DNA of 64,000 nucleotides from Devriesea agamarum. GTDB lineage: Bacteria; Actinomycetota; Actinomycetes; Actinomycetales; Dermabacteraceae. The stretch spans positions 992,001 through 1,056,000 of the forward strand of contig NZ_LN849456.1 in the NCBI RefSeq assembly GCF_900070355.1, given 5' to 3'. Every line of letters begins with the position of its first letter. Positions within the stretch are counted from its first letter, which is position 1. The notes beneath the pieces are model-generated. The model searched no databases. It saw nothing but the letters and a program-made list of their open reading frames with translations, and was not told where the DNA came from. The position numbers and the translations under genes were made by a program. This document shows positions 27,730 through 36,755 of this stretch, one piece after another.

Positions 27730-29865
27730 TCAGCCAAGCAGCCGGGGCCGCTGCCACGGCTCGCCGAGCACATGCTGGGCGAGGAACGCGAACACCGTCT
27801 CGTACCAGACCGCTGAATTATTCGGGCTGAGAACCCAATGGTTTTCGTCGGGGAAGTACAGGAACTTGTGCCTGCTTTCCCCCGGACCCGCATTTTCGTG
27901 GCTCAGCAGGTCGTACCACAGGCGCAGGCCTTCACCAATCGGGACCCGATAGTCCTTATCCCCGTGGATCACCAACATCGGCACCTCAATGTTTGAGGCG
28001 AACAGGTGCGGGCTGAACAGCTCATTGTGCTGGTCAGAGAGGTTCGCCGACCAGAAGTCTGCACAGTCCGTCGTCGCCCGCATCTGATCCAGTGCCCACA
28101 GTGAGGCATGGGTGATCACGCAGTTAAAGAACGTGCCCGTATGCCCGGCGATCCAGTTCGCCATATAGCCGCCGTAGGATCCGCCCATCGCGGCCTTGCG
28201 CGTGTCGTCAATGTCCTCACGGTCCAGGGCGACCCGGGTCAGGCGCATGATGTCATCAAACGGGGTGCCACCGAGCTGGCCCCAGCCGCGGTCGATCATG
28301 GCCTGACCGTACCCGGTGGAGATCGCCGGATCGGGAAGCAGCACAGCGTAGCCGCGGGCAGTTGCCGTCCACGGATTCCAGCGCCAGCTCCATCCATTCC
28401 ACGACCCCATCGGGCCACCGTGAACCCACAGCAGGAATGGGGCCGGGGATTGCGGGCTGACGCCATCGGGTAGACACAGCCAGGCGCGCAGCGGCGTGCC
28501 GTCTTCTGCCGTGGTGGTGATCTCGGTCAGCTGCCCGGGCACCTGGACGGGTTCGATCGGCGTCGGGGTGGCCTCCGCTTGGATAGCCTGCCGGGGCCTC
28601 CCCGAGGCCGCAGCACCGCGCAACACCACCGGGAAGGGCGCGCGATCAATCGCATTGGCGAGGGCATGGACGTCACCGCTGGCCTCGTCGAGACTGATCG
28701 ACGTGAACATGAACTTATCGTCGGTGAGCAGATACACCACGCCGCTGTCGAGGTCGCAGTAGTAAATAGCGCCGTATCCGAGCCGATCAGCGGTCAGCAG
28801 CACTCCCCGGGAGTCGGCGGTGGGGACCAGCTGCTCGGGCCAATCAGTGAACGGTTCTCCGTCGGGCGTATGCAGATCCAGTGATCGCAGCTGGCCCGAG
28901 TCGAGATCCACCACGCTCAATCCCACCGCAAGCGGGCGGTCTACCGAGGCGATGGTTTGACGAAGCAGAACTGCCCGCCGATCATCCGGGGTGATGACCG
29001 GCGCGATGAGGTCATACCCTTCCTCACTCGCCAGAATCGCGCTCATTCCGCTATTGACATCCACCGCGAGAATCTCTGACCGCCGCTGAACCCCGCGGAC
29101 GGTCCGGGACACCTGCGCCACAAGTAGGGTCCCGTCGGAATTCACCGCGAATTCGCTGAGCTGTTGGTCTTGCTCCAGAGCCGTCACCCGATGCAGCGAC
29201 AGCTGGGCGTCCGGATGGGCAGCATCGCGAGGATCAGCGAAGAACACCTGTGGCACGGCGGGGCCGAGGTCTTCATCCCAGGCCCGAACCGGGAACCCTT
29301 CATGCAAAATCGCGGAGGTTTTGGTCTCCCGACGATCTTTAGCGAAGTCCTCGTCGTCTGAGGCCGCGAGCGCCCGCGGGGAGGACGGAGCGATAAAGAA
29401 CATGCGTCCGCCCGTGCGAGCTGGAAGCAGATGCTCAATGGAACCATCGCGGGTGAGCACCGGGAACGCTTCCCCACCGCTGCGAGGTAGAAGGTAGAGG
29501 GTCGTTTTCCCTTCGTCGTCGTTGTCCGCGCGTTTTCCGGTAAAGAGAATGTCACCTTCGGGAGTGAACCCAATCAGGCTCTCTCCCTCACGACCTCGGG
29601 TCAGCCGGACCGGGGCATCGACCGAACCGGGCCGTCCCGTCGGCAATTCCCACAGGGAAGACACGTAACTGTTCTTCTTCTCCCCGAGCTCGCTCACCAC
29701 CGCGATCAGTCGGGTGCCATCGGGCGATAGCCTAAGGCCGTTGTGCCGGCGCAAGGCCACATAGTCGGACAGGGATGCGAAGCTTCCCGCCGATCCGGTG
29801 GCGGCATATCCCGGTCCTTCGGAATCCGGTCGGTTATGTGCATCCGTGCGCTGTGAATCATCCAT
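27730..29865 (-). CDS. S9-family prolyl oligopeptidase / acylaminoacyl peptidase
   Basis: The N-terminal ~420 residues form a beta-propeller with repeated strands, and the C-terminal alpha/beta-hydrolase domain has the triad. The nucleophile Ser563 is in GGSYGGYMAN, the Asp near 637 is in HGDKDYRVP, and the His near 675 is in DENHWV. These are the marks of S9C-like exopeptidases that act on short peptides. No signal peptide is visible, so it is probably cytosolic. The ATG at 29865 follows a weak GGGATGG. It is convergent with panD. Confidence 0.92.
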   Translation of the reverse strand: MDDSQRTDAHNRPDSEGPGYAATGSAGSFASLSDYVALRRHNGLRLSPDGTRLIAVVSELGEKKNSYVSSLWELPTGRPGSVDAPVRLTRGREGESLIGFTPEGDILFTGKRADNDDEGKTTLYLLPRSGGEAFPVLTRDGSIEHLLPARTGGRMFFIAPSSPRALAASDDEDFAKDRRETKTSAILHEGFPVRAWDEDLGPAVPQVFFADPRDAAHPDAQLSLHRVTALEQDQQLSEFAVNSDGTLLVAQVSRTVRGVQRRSEILAVDVNSGMSAILASEEGYDLIAPVITPDDRRAVLLRQTIASVDRPLAVGLSVVDLDSGQLRSLDLHTPDGEPFTDWPEQLVPTADSRGVLLTADRLGYGAIYYCDLDSGVVYLLTDDKFMFTSISLDEASGDVHALANAIDRAPFPVVLRGAAASGRPRQAIQAEATPTPIEPVQVPGQLTEITTTAEDGTPLRAWLCLPDGVSPQSPAPFLLWVHGGPMGSWNGWSWRWNPWTATARGYAVLLPDPAISTGYGQAMIDRGWGQLGGTPFDDIMRLTRVALDREDIDDTRKAAMGGSYGGYMANWIAGHTGTFFNCVITHASLWALDQMRATTDCADFWSANLSDQHNELFSPHLFASNIEVPMLVIHGDKDYRVPIGEGLRLWYDLLSHENAGPGESRHKFLYFPDENHWVLSPNNSAVWYETVFAFLAQHVLGEPWQRPRLLG

Positions 29866-29949
29866 CCCAGAAGTTCATCACACAGCGCGGGTTGATGCCT
29901 GCCTATTGAGTCCCTAGCGCGGCACAAGATGGGAACGATGCGCCACCGA

Positions 29950-30180
29950 CTACGCCTGACGCGCACGGGATGCGGCAAGCTTTTCCTGCAGCATCGCCCG
30001 CAATTCGGGATCGTCCATCACCAGGCGCACGGTGGGACAGTCTTGTGGACCGGTCGCACCCGGTACACAGAGGGAGCACGGGTCTCCTGGACGCAGCGGA
30101 CATTTAGGCATGGCTTTGCCCGACTGGTGGCGGCCACCCGTCACCGGACGGACTGAACGGGCATCGGTCCGGTTCTCCAT
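29950..30180 (-). CDS. Small cysteine-containing actinobacterial protein (DUF6767-like)
   Basis: The 76-residue frame contains the block PKCPLRPGDPCSLCVPGATG, then DCPTVRLVMDDPELRAMLQE. The four closely spaced cysteines suggest a metal site. I recognise the block as that of a small conserved actinobacterial family, which I believe is DUF6767; its function is unknown. An ATG at 30180 has a TACTGT hexamer seven bases upstream, suggesting a leaderless mRNA. An upstream ATG at 30231 and an internal one at 30111 are alternatives. Confidence 0.65.
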   Translation of the reverse strand: MENRTDARSVRPVTGGRHQSGKAMPKCPLRPGDPCSLCVPGATGPQDCPTVRLVMDDPELRAMLQEKLAASRARQA

Positions 30181-30436
30181 GTCCCTGACAGTACGCCCGC
30201 TACCCGAGAGCTCACCGACAAGGTGCGCCATAAAAAAATTTTCACGTGGAGGTTGAGTGCCGCCATGACACCGCCATCACAGACCCATCACAACGATGTA
30301 CCTATTTCACGTCCCGTCGGCGTGCCGAATCGTTCATGAGAGCCTCCATCGTTAGGGTTGACCTCCCGTTAAAAGGGATTTCTCTGTGTCAACGGGATCA
30401 TTCATCTGCAGAGATGTGTCATTCGGAGGGATGCGA

Positions 30437-31684
30437 ATGCCGTCACCATCCGCCACCGTGATCGATCCGCCTCGCACATCCGACTACACCCGGTCCCCTG
30501 ACTTCACCCGTCTATGGTTTGCCCGCGCAGCCTCCGACGCCGCGACCGCCATTGCCATGGGAGCGATCCCTTTAATTGCGGTGCGTATCTTGGATGCATC
30601 TACTCTGATGATCTCGTTGATCACTGCGGTGTCGGGAATCGTCGGAGCCTTGTGCGCTCTCCCCCTGGGCCCTAGCGTCGATAGACGGCGTAAACGTCCG
30701 ACGATGATCGCAATGGACATATCGCGTGCCATTTTGCTGATGTCGGTTCCCATCGCCTCGGGTTTTGGACTGTTGACATTCACCCACCTCCTCGTGGTTG
30801 CATCCGTGACCTCACTGGGCGCCATCCTGTTCAGCGGTGCATCCACCGCCCATCTCAAAGACCTCGTTCCATCCCGAGACCGCACCCATGCCATCGGCAA
30901 GCTTGAATCCACCTTCTGGGTTTTCAACATGGTCGGTCCAGCAGCGGGTGGAGCAGTGGTCCAAGTCCTCGGGGCAACCGCCACCCTCGCATTGCAAGCT
31001 ATCGGCCTGCTGCTGTCCGCTCTAGGCGTATCACGCATACAAAAACCGGAGTCCACGCCACCCCGCACACCCACACACCACTTCTTCGCAGAGGCTGGAG
31101 CCGGATTCACAGAAATATTCCGACACCCCATTTTGCGGGCACTCTTTATCAACTCGACACTCTTTGCTGGCATGATCGCCTGGCTCAGCCCGCTAGAACT
31201 GGTGCTACTGCTGCGCGATCTTCACCTTCCGGCGTGGCAATATGGTCTCGCGTTAGCGCTTCCCAGCCTCGGCGGAGTCATCGGTTCCTGGATCGCCTCA
31301 CGGTATGCGAGCCGGCACGGGCAGATACCCACTTTGATCACTAGCTCGGTTCTGCGCGGGTTGCCGGTTGTTGCCATCGCTTTTACTCCCACCGGCCTCA
31401 TCGGCGTCCTCATCTATATTGTGGCGAATTCACTGCTCCTTACGGCGGCGGGGGTCTTTCGCCCCGTGTATTCGGCGGTGCGTCTGGACGCCACCCCCGA
31501 CGCCTATCTCGCGCGGGTCACCACCGCATTTACCCTCGGCTCACGCGGCGCCGCTCCCATCTTCGCGCTGCTCGGCGGCATACTCGCCTCGATCCTCGGT
31601 ATCCGCAGCGCACTCTTGATCGGGGCGATACTACTCATCGCATCCACCCTCATCCTTCCGTGGCGCCACCGAGCCGCCGCCTAA
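30437..31684 (+). CDS. MFS exporter (EntS/MFS_3-like)
   Basis: This 415-residue protein has about twelve hydrophobic segments split by a central hydrophilic loop (around RIQKPESTPPRTPTHH). The cytoplasmic loop between helices 2 and 3 reads GPSVDRRRKRPTM, the MFS motif-A position. The C-terminal repeat ends in WRHRAAA. Proteins of this shape export macrolides, siderophores or other small molecules; the substrate cannot be told from sequence. ATG 30437 was chosen because GGAGG lies seven bases upstream; ATG 30431 is too close to that site. Confidence 0.88.
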   Translation: MPSPSATVIDPPRTSDYTRSPDFTRLWFARAASDAATAIAMGAIPLIAVRILDASTLMISLITAVSGIVGALCALPLGPSVDRRRKRPTMIAMDISRAILLMSVPIASGFGLLTFTHLLVVASVTSLGAILFSGASTAHLKDLVPSRDRTHAIGKLESTFWVFNMVGPAAGGAVVQVLGATATLALQAIGLLLSALGVSRIQKPESTPPRTPTHHFFAEAGAGFTEIFRHPILRALFINSTLFAGMIAWLSPLELVLLLRDLHLPAWQYGLALALPSLGGVIGSWIASRYASRHGQIPTLITSSVLRGLPVVAIAFTPTGLIGVLIYIVANSLLLTAAGVFRPVYSAVRLDATPDAYLARVTTAFTLGSRGAAPIFALLGGILASILGIRSALLIGAILLIASTLILPWRHRAAA

Positions 31685-31816
31685 GGCGTCTTGTGAGCGC
31701 CCCCCTGTAATGGCTTCCGTTGATGCGTCGCACATCGACACTCCTTAGCTAAACCACCCCGTCCGCAGGTGTCCGTATGCGCTGATCCTCACGCTCTGAT
31801 CCCTCCCGGTGATGCG

Positions 31817-31822
31817 TACACT
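31817..31822 (+). promoter_or_regulatory. -10 element of the leuS leader transcript
   Basis: TACACT ends six bases before the ATG of the short leucine-rich reading frame at 31829. The transcript would start at or next to the A of that ATG. The -35 region (around 31793-31800) is poor. Confidence 0.55.
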
Positions 31823-31828
31823 GGGTGC

Positions 31829-31855
31829 ATGGCCATGCTGCGACTCCTTCCGTAG
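31829..31855 (+). CDS. Leader peptide MAMLRLLP upstream of leuS
   Basis: An eight-codon frame reads Met-Ala-Met-Leu-Arg-Leu-Leu-Pro-stop (codons CTG, CTC and CTT for leucine). Three of eight residues are leucine, and the gene downstream is leucyl-tRNA synthetase. The ATG coincides with the predicted transcription start, so it would be translated without a leader. This is the arrangement expected for ribosome-mediated attenuation: shortage of charged tRNA(Leu) stalls the ribosome and favours read-through of the hairpin at 31984-32005. It is too short to be recognised by gene finders. The evidence is positional and compositional; no expression data are available. Confidence 0.6.
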   Translation: MAMLRLLP

Positions 31856-31937
31856 CCGCGTCGAACAAAGCCCGTCCCGTTCGCCTCGCCGTCAGCTGCC
31901 GGTGGTTGATGTTCGTTATTGACACCGGCGACGCTCA

Positions 31938-31986
31938 GTCGGCAGAGCGCGACCCACGGTCAGTTGCGGGCATCGGCGCGGCCGAC
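31938..31986 (+). promoter_or_regulatory. Candidate alternative stem in the leuS leader
   Basis: GTCGGC (31938-31943) and CGCG (31948-31951) can pair with the contiguous CGCG-GCCGAC at 31977-31986. This uses three bases (31984-31986) of the 5' arm of the terminator hairpin. An earlier stem GCCGGTG/CACCGGC (31898-31904 with 31923-31929) could be the pause structure. Mutual exclusion is partial, so this is a weak model. Confidence 0.35.
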
Positions 31987-32005
31987 CCCTGTTCACACAG
32001 GGGTC
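31984..32005 (+). terminator. Attenuator-type hairpin before leuS
   Basis: Perfect 9-bp arms (31984-31992 and 31997-32005) with a TCAC loop are followed by TCTTTGTG. It stands 104 bases before the leuS ATG and after the leader peptide, so it would stop leader transcripts. The rest of 31685-31816 holds nothing I can identify. Confidence 0.6.
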
Positions 32006-32108
32006 TCTTTGTGCGATAACACTCGCCGCCAGTTAAGGACCCACCCGAGTTGAATTGCCGATGCGCGGCACGCATGGAGCCCGCCGGCGCCTGAGGACGA
32101 GGAAAAAC

Positions 32109-35100
32109 ATGACCGAGGTATCTCACCGCTACACCGCTGAGACAGCGGGCACCATCGAAGAGCACTGGCAGGAGGTGTGGGCCCGCACCGGTGCCTTCGA
32201 GGCTCCGAACCCCGTGGGTGATCTCGCCCCGTCCGATGGGTCCGCCATCCCTGGCGATAAAATGTTTATTATGGACATGTTCCCCTATCCTTCGGGTCGG
32301 GGCATGCACGTGGGCCACCCCCTGGGTTACATTGCGACCGATGTCGTCGCGCGATACCACCGAATGCTCGGCAAAAACGTGCTCTACACCATGGGCTATG
32401 ACGCGTTTGGTTTGCCCGCTGAACAGTACGCGGTGCAGACCGGAACCCACCCCAGAGTCAGCACGGAACAAAACATTGAGACCATCCGCAAACAGCTGCG
32501 GCGCCTCGGACAGTCCCACGACCTGCGTCGTTCCTTCGCCACCATTGACGACGACTATGTGAAGTGGACCCAGTGGATCTTTTTGCAGATCTTCAACTCC
32601 TGGTACGACCCGGACGCAGTGCGCGAGGACGGCGGCACGGGTAAAGCGCGTCCGATTTCTGAGCTCAAAGGCGCAATTCAGGACCGCGATATCGACCCGT
32701 GGGCGCTTGCGGATCGTCTCGGCATCGAGCTGCCTAAGTACTGGCGGGGTCGTAAACCCGCCGAGGAACACTGGGATCCAGCGAAGAACACCCCGTTTGA
32801 CTTCCTGGTGCAGTACGAACCGCATCACATGCGCGAATTGGTGGACTGTTTCCGATTGGCATACATCTCTGACACGCCGGTGAACTGGTGCCCGGGCCTT
32901 GGAACCGTGCTGGCTAATGAAGAGGTCACCGCCGAAGGACGCTCGGAGCGCGGCAACTTCCCGGTATTCCGCTCGACCCTGCGACAGTGGAATATGCGGA
33001 TCACCGCCTACGCTGACCGCTTAATTGATGATCTAGAGAAGGTCAACTGGCCGGACGCCATTAAGTCTATGCAGCGGCATTGGATTGGTCGCAGCCACGG
33101 GGCCGAGGTGACGTTTGAGATCGCTGACACGGAGGAGAAAGCAGAGCAGAGCTCTCCTCGCGTTCAAGCCCAGGCCCGCGCACACTTTGACGTGTTCACC
33201 ACTCGTATCGACACCCTGTTCGGCGCCACGTTCTGCGTCCTCGCGCCCGAGCATCCGTTGCTGGCTGACCCGGCGACGTTGCCTAAGCAGTGGCCGGCCG
33301 AGTGTCGGGATAGGTGGACCGGCGGCGCATCCAGTCCTCGCGAGGCGGTCGCGGCCTACCAGGCGCAGGCTGCGGCAAAGGACGACGACGAACGCACCAC
33401 CGATGACAAAGCAAAAACCGGTGTGTTTACCGGCTTGTTCGCAATTAATCCGATGGACGGTCGCCATCTGCCCGTCTTTACTGCCGACTATGTGCTCACC
33501 GGTTACGGGACTGGGGCGATCATGGCGGTTCCCGCTGAGGACGAACGCGACTACGCCTTCGCTGAGGCGTATGACCTCGACGTGATCCGTACGGTGCAGC
33601 CTCCGGCTGACTTTGAGGGCGGCGCCTACACGGGTGACGGCGAAAAGATCAATTCCGCCAACGACGACCTAGATTTGAATGGCCTGTCAAAAGATGAAGC
33701 GAAGGCTCGCGCCACCGACTATGCGCAGGAGCGCGGTTTCGGACGTGCCCGGACCACGTTCCGGCTTCGAGACTGGCTGTTCTCGCGGCAGCGGTATTGG
33801 GGCGAACCCTTCCCGATTGTCTATGACCTGGACGACCCAGACGTCCCGATTGCTCTACCCGCTGATCAGCTGCCGTTGACTCTGCCGGAAGTGGACGACT
33901 TCTCCCCGCAGACCTTTGATCCGGAGGACGCAGATTCCGTTCCGGTCACTCCGCTCTCCCGCGCAACCGACTGGGCCGAGGTGACATTGGATCTCGGCAA
34001 AGGCCCTCGCCGCTACCGGCGCGAGACCAACACGATGCCCAACTGGGCAGGCTCGTCGTGGTACGAGATTCGATACATTGACCCCACGAACGCCGACTGC
34101 ATCGTCGAACCCGCCAACGAAAAGTATTGGATGGGTCCGCGGCATGACGGCGATGTCGGCGGCGTGGATTTGTACGTCGGCGGCGTGGAACATGCCGTGC
34201 TTCACCTGCTGTATGCACGCTTTTGGCACAAGGTCCTGTTCGACCTTGGGCATTTGTCGAGCCAGGAGCCATTCCAGCAGCTGTTTAACCAGGGTTATGT
34301 ACAGGCGTACGCCTACACGGATGCCCGGGGCGTGTATGTTCCCGCTGAGGAGGTGGTTGAGAGCTCCGATGGCCGCTTCACCTGGAACGGAGAAGAGGTC
34401 CAGCGCGAGTACGGCAAAATGGGCAAGTCGCTGAAGAACATGGTGGCGCCTGACCAAATTTATGCGGATTACGGTGCCGATACCTTCCGCGTGTACGAAA
34501 TGAGCATGGGGCCGTTGGATATGTCCCGCCCGTGGGAAACGCGCGCCGTGGTCGGCTCCCAGCGATTCCTGCAGCGCCTGTGGCGGCTCGTGATTGATGA
34601 AGAAACCGGTGAAGTGATTGTCTCCGAGGAGGAGGCCGATAAAGCGACCAGGCAGGCTGTTCACCGTACCATCGACGGTGTTCGCTGCGATATGGACGGC
34701 ATGCGCTTTAACACCGTCGTCGCTAAGCTCATCGAGCTGGTCAACTATCTGACGAAGCTGAGCGGCAACGGAACGCGTATTCCGCGAGAAGCGGTGGAAC
34801 CGCTGGTGTTGATGACGGCTCCGCTCGCCCCGCATATGTGCGAGGAACTGTGGCAGCGTCTCGGGCATAAGCAGTCTTTGGTTCGTGCTCCCTATCCGGT
34901 TGCTGATCCGGAATATCTGGTGCGCGAGGCTGTGACTTGCGTGGTCCAGATCAAGGGGAAGGTTCGTCACCGGCTCGACGTGTCCCCGGAGATCAGCGAA
35001 GCAGACCTGGAGGCTCTGGTTCTTGCCGATCAAAAAGTCATCGATATCCTCAACGGTGCACCCGTGCGCAAAGTGATCGTGCGCGCACCGAAGCTCGTAA

Positions 35101-35114
35101 GTATCGTGATCTGA
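32109..35114 (+). CDS. leuS: Leucyl-tRNA synthetase
   Basis: LeuS charges tRNA(Leu). The 1001-residue class I synthetase has HVGH (67-70, HIGH signature) in [14 protein letters not shown], a long CP1 editing domain (about 260-560) with [14 protein letters not shown], and KMGKS (about 770-774, KMSKS signature). The anticodon-binding domain and the C-terminal domain ending [19 protein letters not shown] follow. ATG 32109 has GAGGA six bases upstream. The upstream leader peptide and hairpin suggest control by leucine supply. Confidence 0.97.
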   Translation: MTEVSHRYTAETAGTIEEHWQEVWARTGAFEAPNPVGDLAPSDGSAIPGDKMFIMDMFPYPSGRGMHVGHPLGYIATDVVARYHRMLGKNVLYTMGYDAFGLPAEQYAVQTGTHPRVSTEQNIETIRKQLRRLGQSHDLRRSFATIDDDYVKWTQWIFLQIFNSWYDPDAVREDGGTGKARPISELKGAIQDRDIDPWALADRLGIELPKYWRGRKPAEEHWDPAKNTPFDFLVQYEPHHMRELVDCFRLAYISDTPVNWCPGLGTVLANEEVTAEGRSERGNFPVFRSTLRQWNMRITAYADRLIDDLEKVNWPDAIKSMQRHWIGRSHGAEVTFEIADTEEKAEQSSPRVQAQARAHFDVFTTRIDTLFGATFCVLAPEHPLLADPATLPKQWPAECRDRWTGGASSPREAVAAYQAQAAAKDDDERTTDDKAKTGVFTGLFAINPMDGRHLPVFTADYVLTGYGTGAIMAVPAEDERDYAFAEAYDLDVIRTVQPPADFEGGAYTGDGEKINSANDDLDLNGLSKDEAKARATDYAQERGFGRARTTFRLRDWLFSRQRYWGEPFPIVYDLDDPDVPIALPADQLPLTLPEVDDFSPQTFDPEDADSVPVTPLSRATDWAEVTLDLGKGPRRYRRETNTMPNWAGSSWYEIRYIDPTNADCIVEPANEKYWMGPRHDGDVGGVDLYVGGVEHAVLHLLYARFWHKVLFDLGHLSSQEPFQQLFNQGYVQAYAYTDARGVYVPAEEVVESSDGRFTWNGEEVQREYGKMGKSLKNMVAPDQIYADYGADTFRVYEMSMGPLDMSRPWETRAVVGSQRFLQRLWRLVIDEETGEVIVSEEEADKATRQAVHRTIDGVRCDMDGMRFNTVVAKLIELVNYLTKLSGNGTRIPREAVEPLVLMTAPLAPHMCEELWQRLGHKQSLVRAPYPVADPEYLVREAVTCVVQIKGKVRHRLDVSPEISEADLEALVLADQKVIDILNGAPVRKVIVRAPKLVSIVI

Positions 35115-35140
35115 TCATCGCGTAAAGCCACCAATGGTGG

Positions 35141-35179
35141 GCTGGGGCGCGCAGTGTTTATCACACTGCGCGCCCCAGC
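35141..35179. terminator. Strong bidirectional terminator after leuS
   Basis: Perfect 17-bp arms (35141-35157 and 35163-35179) with a five-base loop stand between the convergent leuS and MFS gene ends, only seven bases before the latter's stop. Confidence 0.85.
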
Positions 35180-35185
35180 TGCGTA

Positions 35186-36571
35186 TTAGGCCTCGGGGCT
35201 CTCCCCTAGATCCTTGCCCTTTGTTTCAGGCAGGGTTAGCACTGTCGCCGAGGAAATTAAGAGCAGGGCAATCGAATACCCCACAAATGCCGTGGTTCCC
35301 AGAGCCGGTAGCAAATAGCCGGCGGTGCCACCGAAGAGAGCAATGGAAATGGCGTACGGAATTCCGAAACCCGATGCCCGCTGCCCGGTCGGGAACATTT
35401 CCGCATAGGTCGCTGGAGCGTGGCTGAGGAACCCTGCGAGCAGCATCAGCTGGATACAGATCGCGACAATCAGCTGCCACAAATGACCGCCCTGAAGCAG
35501 CGTCACCAATGGCACGTAGGCCACCGCGCTGCCGAGCAGCGCAATCAAGATCGAGGGCTTGCGTCCTATACGGTCCGAGAGCGCACCCCAGAACGGCAGG
35601 GCAATAATCAGCGCGATATTGCCGATGAAGGAGGCAACAAAAGCGTCCCGGGCTGAATACCCGAAACTCTCTTGCGCTAGCGCGGGCATTGTGACCGACC
35701 ATACGTAATAGGCGACCGTCAAACCAGCGGTCATACCGATGACCTGGAGGGCAACGCGCCAGTTCCGAGCCACCGATATATAGACGTTTTCGCGCGGACC
35801 GGTTTTAGCTTTTTCCTGTTCAAAGACTTCGGATTCATCCATAGAGGAGCGAATCCACAGGGCGATCAGACCCAGCACCGCACCGACTGCGAACGGAATA
35901 CGCCAACCCCAGGCATTCATCTGTTCTGTGGTCAGCGAGGTCTCCAAGAGCAAACCGAGTGCGATACCGGCCAGAAGACCGATCGTTCCGGTGACATAAA
36001 TGGAAGACGCCCACAAACCGCGTCGCTCACGGGGAGCATGCTCTGCTAAATAGGTTTGCGCAGACGGCAGCTCCCCACCGTGAGCAAGTCCCTGTATCAG
36101 CCTAGCGACCAGCAGTAACGCGGACGAGAACCAGCCGACTTGGTCGTAAGTGGGGCACAGTGCAATCAGCAGCGACCCCAAGGAGGCGCACACCACCGCC
36201 ATGGTCAGAGCATGTTTGCGTCCGACTCGGTCACCTAACCAGCCGAACACCACACCCCCGAAGGGGCGCGCTACGAAACCAACCGCGAAAATCGCCATGG
36301 TGGATAGAAACGCCGAGGTTTTATCACCGTGGTTGAACACCTGCGTTGAGAAGAACACCGCGAAGGTCGCGTAAACGTTCCAGTCGTACCATTCGAGCGC
36401 GTTCCCTACGCCCGTTCCGAGAATAGTTTTAACCGCTGATTGGCGCGGTGGCCGAGCGGCACGTTCAGGCGGGTCACTGTGCGGCTGAACTGTACGGCTG
36501 AGCGACTGATTGGCATCGCCATTGATCTTGTCTCGTGTGCTGACGGAATCGGGTCCGGGGATAAGGGACAT
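35186..36571 (-). CDS. MFS transporter of the metabolite:H+ symporter (MHS) family
   Basis: The 461-residue protein has twelve hydrophobic segments and the MHS hallmarks: GNALEWYDWNVYATFAVFF at the first helix, the motif-A loop GWLGDRVGRKHAL, GLAHGGELPSAQTYLAEHAP, and GALSDRIGRKPSI in the second half. Relatives (ProP, KgtP, ShiA) import osmolytes, dicarboxylates or shikimate with protons. The substrate here is not clear. ATG 36571 has GGAGG six bases upstream. It is single and convergent with leuS. Confidence 0.9.
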   Translation of the reverse strand: MSLIPGPDSVSTRDKINGDANQSLSRTVQPHSDPPERAARPPRQSAVKTILGTGVGNALEWYDWNVYATFAVFFSTQVFNHGDKTSAFLSTMAIFAVGFVARPFGGVVFGWLGDRVGRKHALTMAVVCASLGSLLIALCPTYDQVGWFSSALLLVARLIQGLAHGGELPSAQTYLAEHAPRERRGLWASSIYVTGTIGLLAGIALGLLLETSLTTEQMNAWGWRIPFAVGAVLGLIALWIRSSMDESEVFEQEKAKTGPRENVYISVARNWRVALQVIGMTAGLTVAYYVWSVTMPALAQESFGYSARDAFVASFIGNIALIIALPFWGALSDRIGRKPSILIALLGSAVAYVPLVTLLQGGHLWQLIVAICIQLMLLAGFLSHAPATYAEMFPTGQRASGFGIPYAISIALFGGTAGYLLPALGTTAFVGYSIALLLISSATVLTLPETKGKDLGESPEA

Positions 36572-36687
36572 CGGTACCTCCGAGGGAATGAGTGTCGCAC
36601 ACACTACGACGCTCACCGGGAGGCGATGGCTCATGCCCACCAGTCGGACCCGGAACAGAGGATGCGGGCGGGGCGGATGGCAGCCTC

Positions 36688-36727
36688 GCTAAGCTCCCCA
36701 GACGCACCGGCCTCTGGGGAGCTTAGC
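36688..36727 (-). terminator. Terminator of clpB
   Basis: Perfect 15-bp arms (36688-36702 and 36713-36727) around a ten-base loop, 28 bases past the clpB stop codon. It also insulates the MFS gene downstream. Confidence 0.8.
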
Positions 36728-36755
36728 CGAGTCGCGAGCCGATCTCGTGCTCAGA

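Noticed and set aside
31825-32019. 64-residue open frame upstream of leuS
   Set aside because: It is in a different frame from the leucine-rich peptide, lacks a ribosome-binding site and runs through the hairpin.
33855-35033. 392-residue minus-strand open frame opposite leuS
   Set aside because: It lies antisense to conserved LeuS sequence, and its composition is that of a shadow frame in GC-rich DNA.
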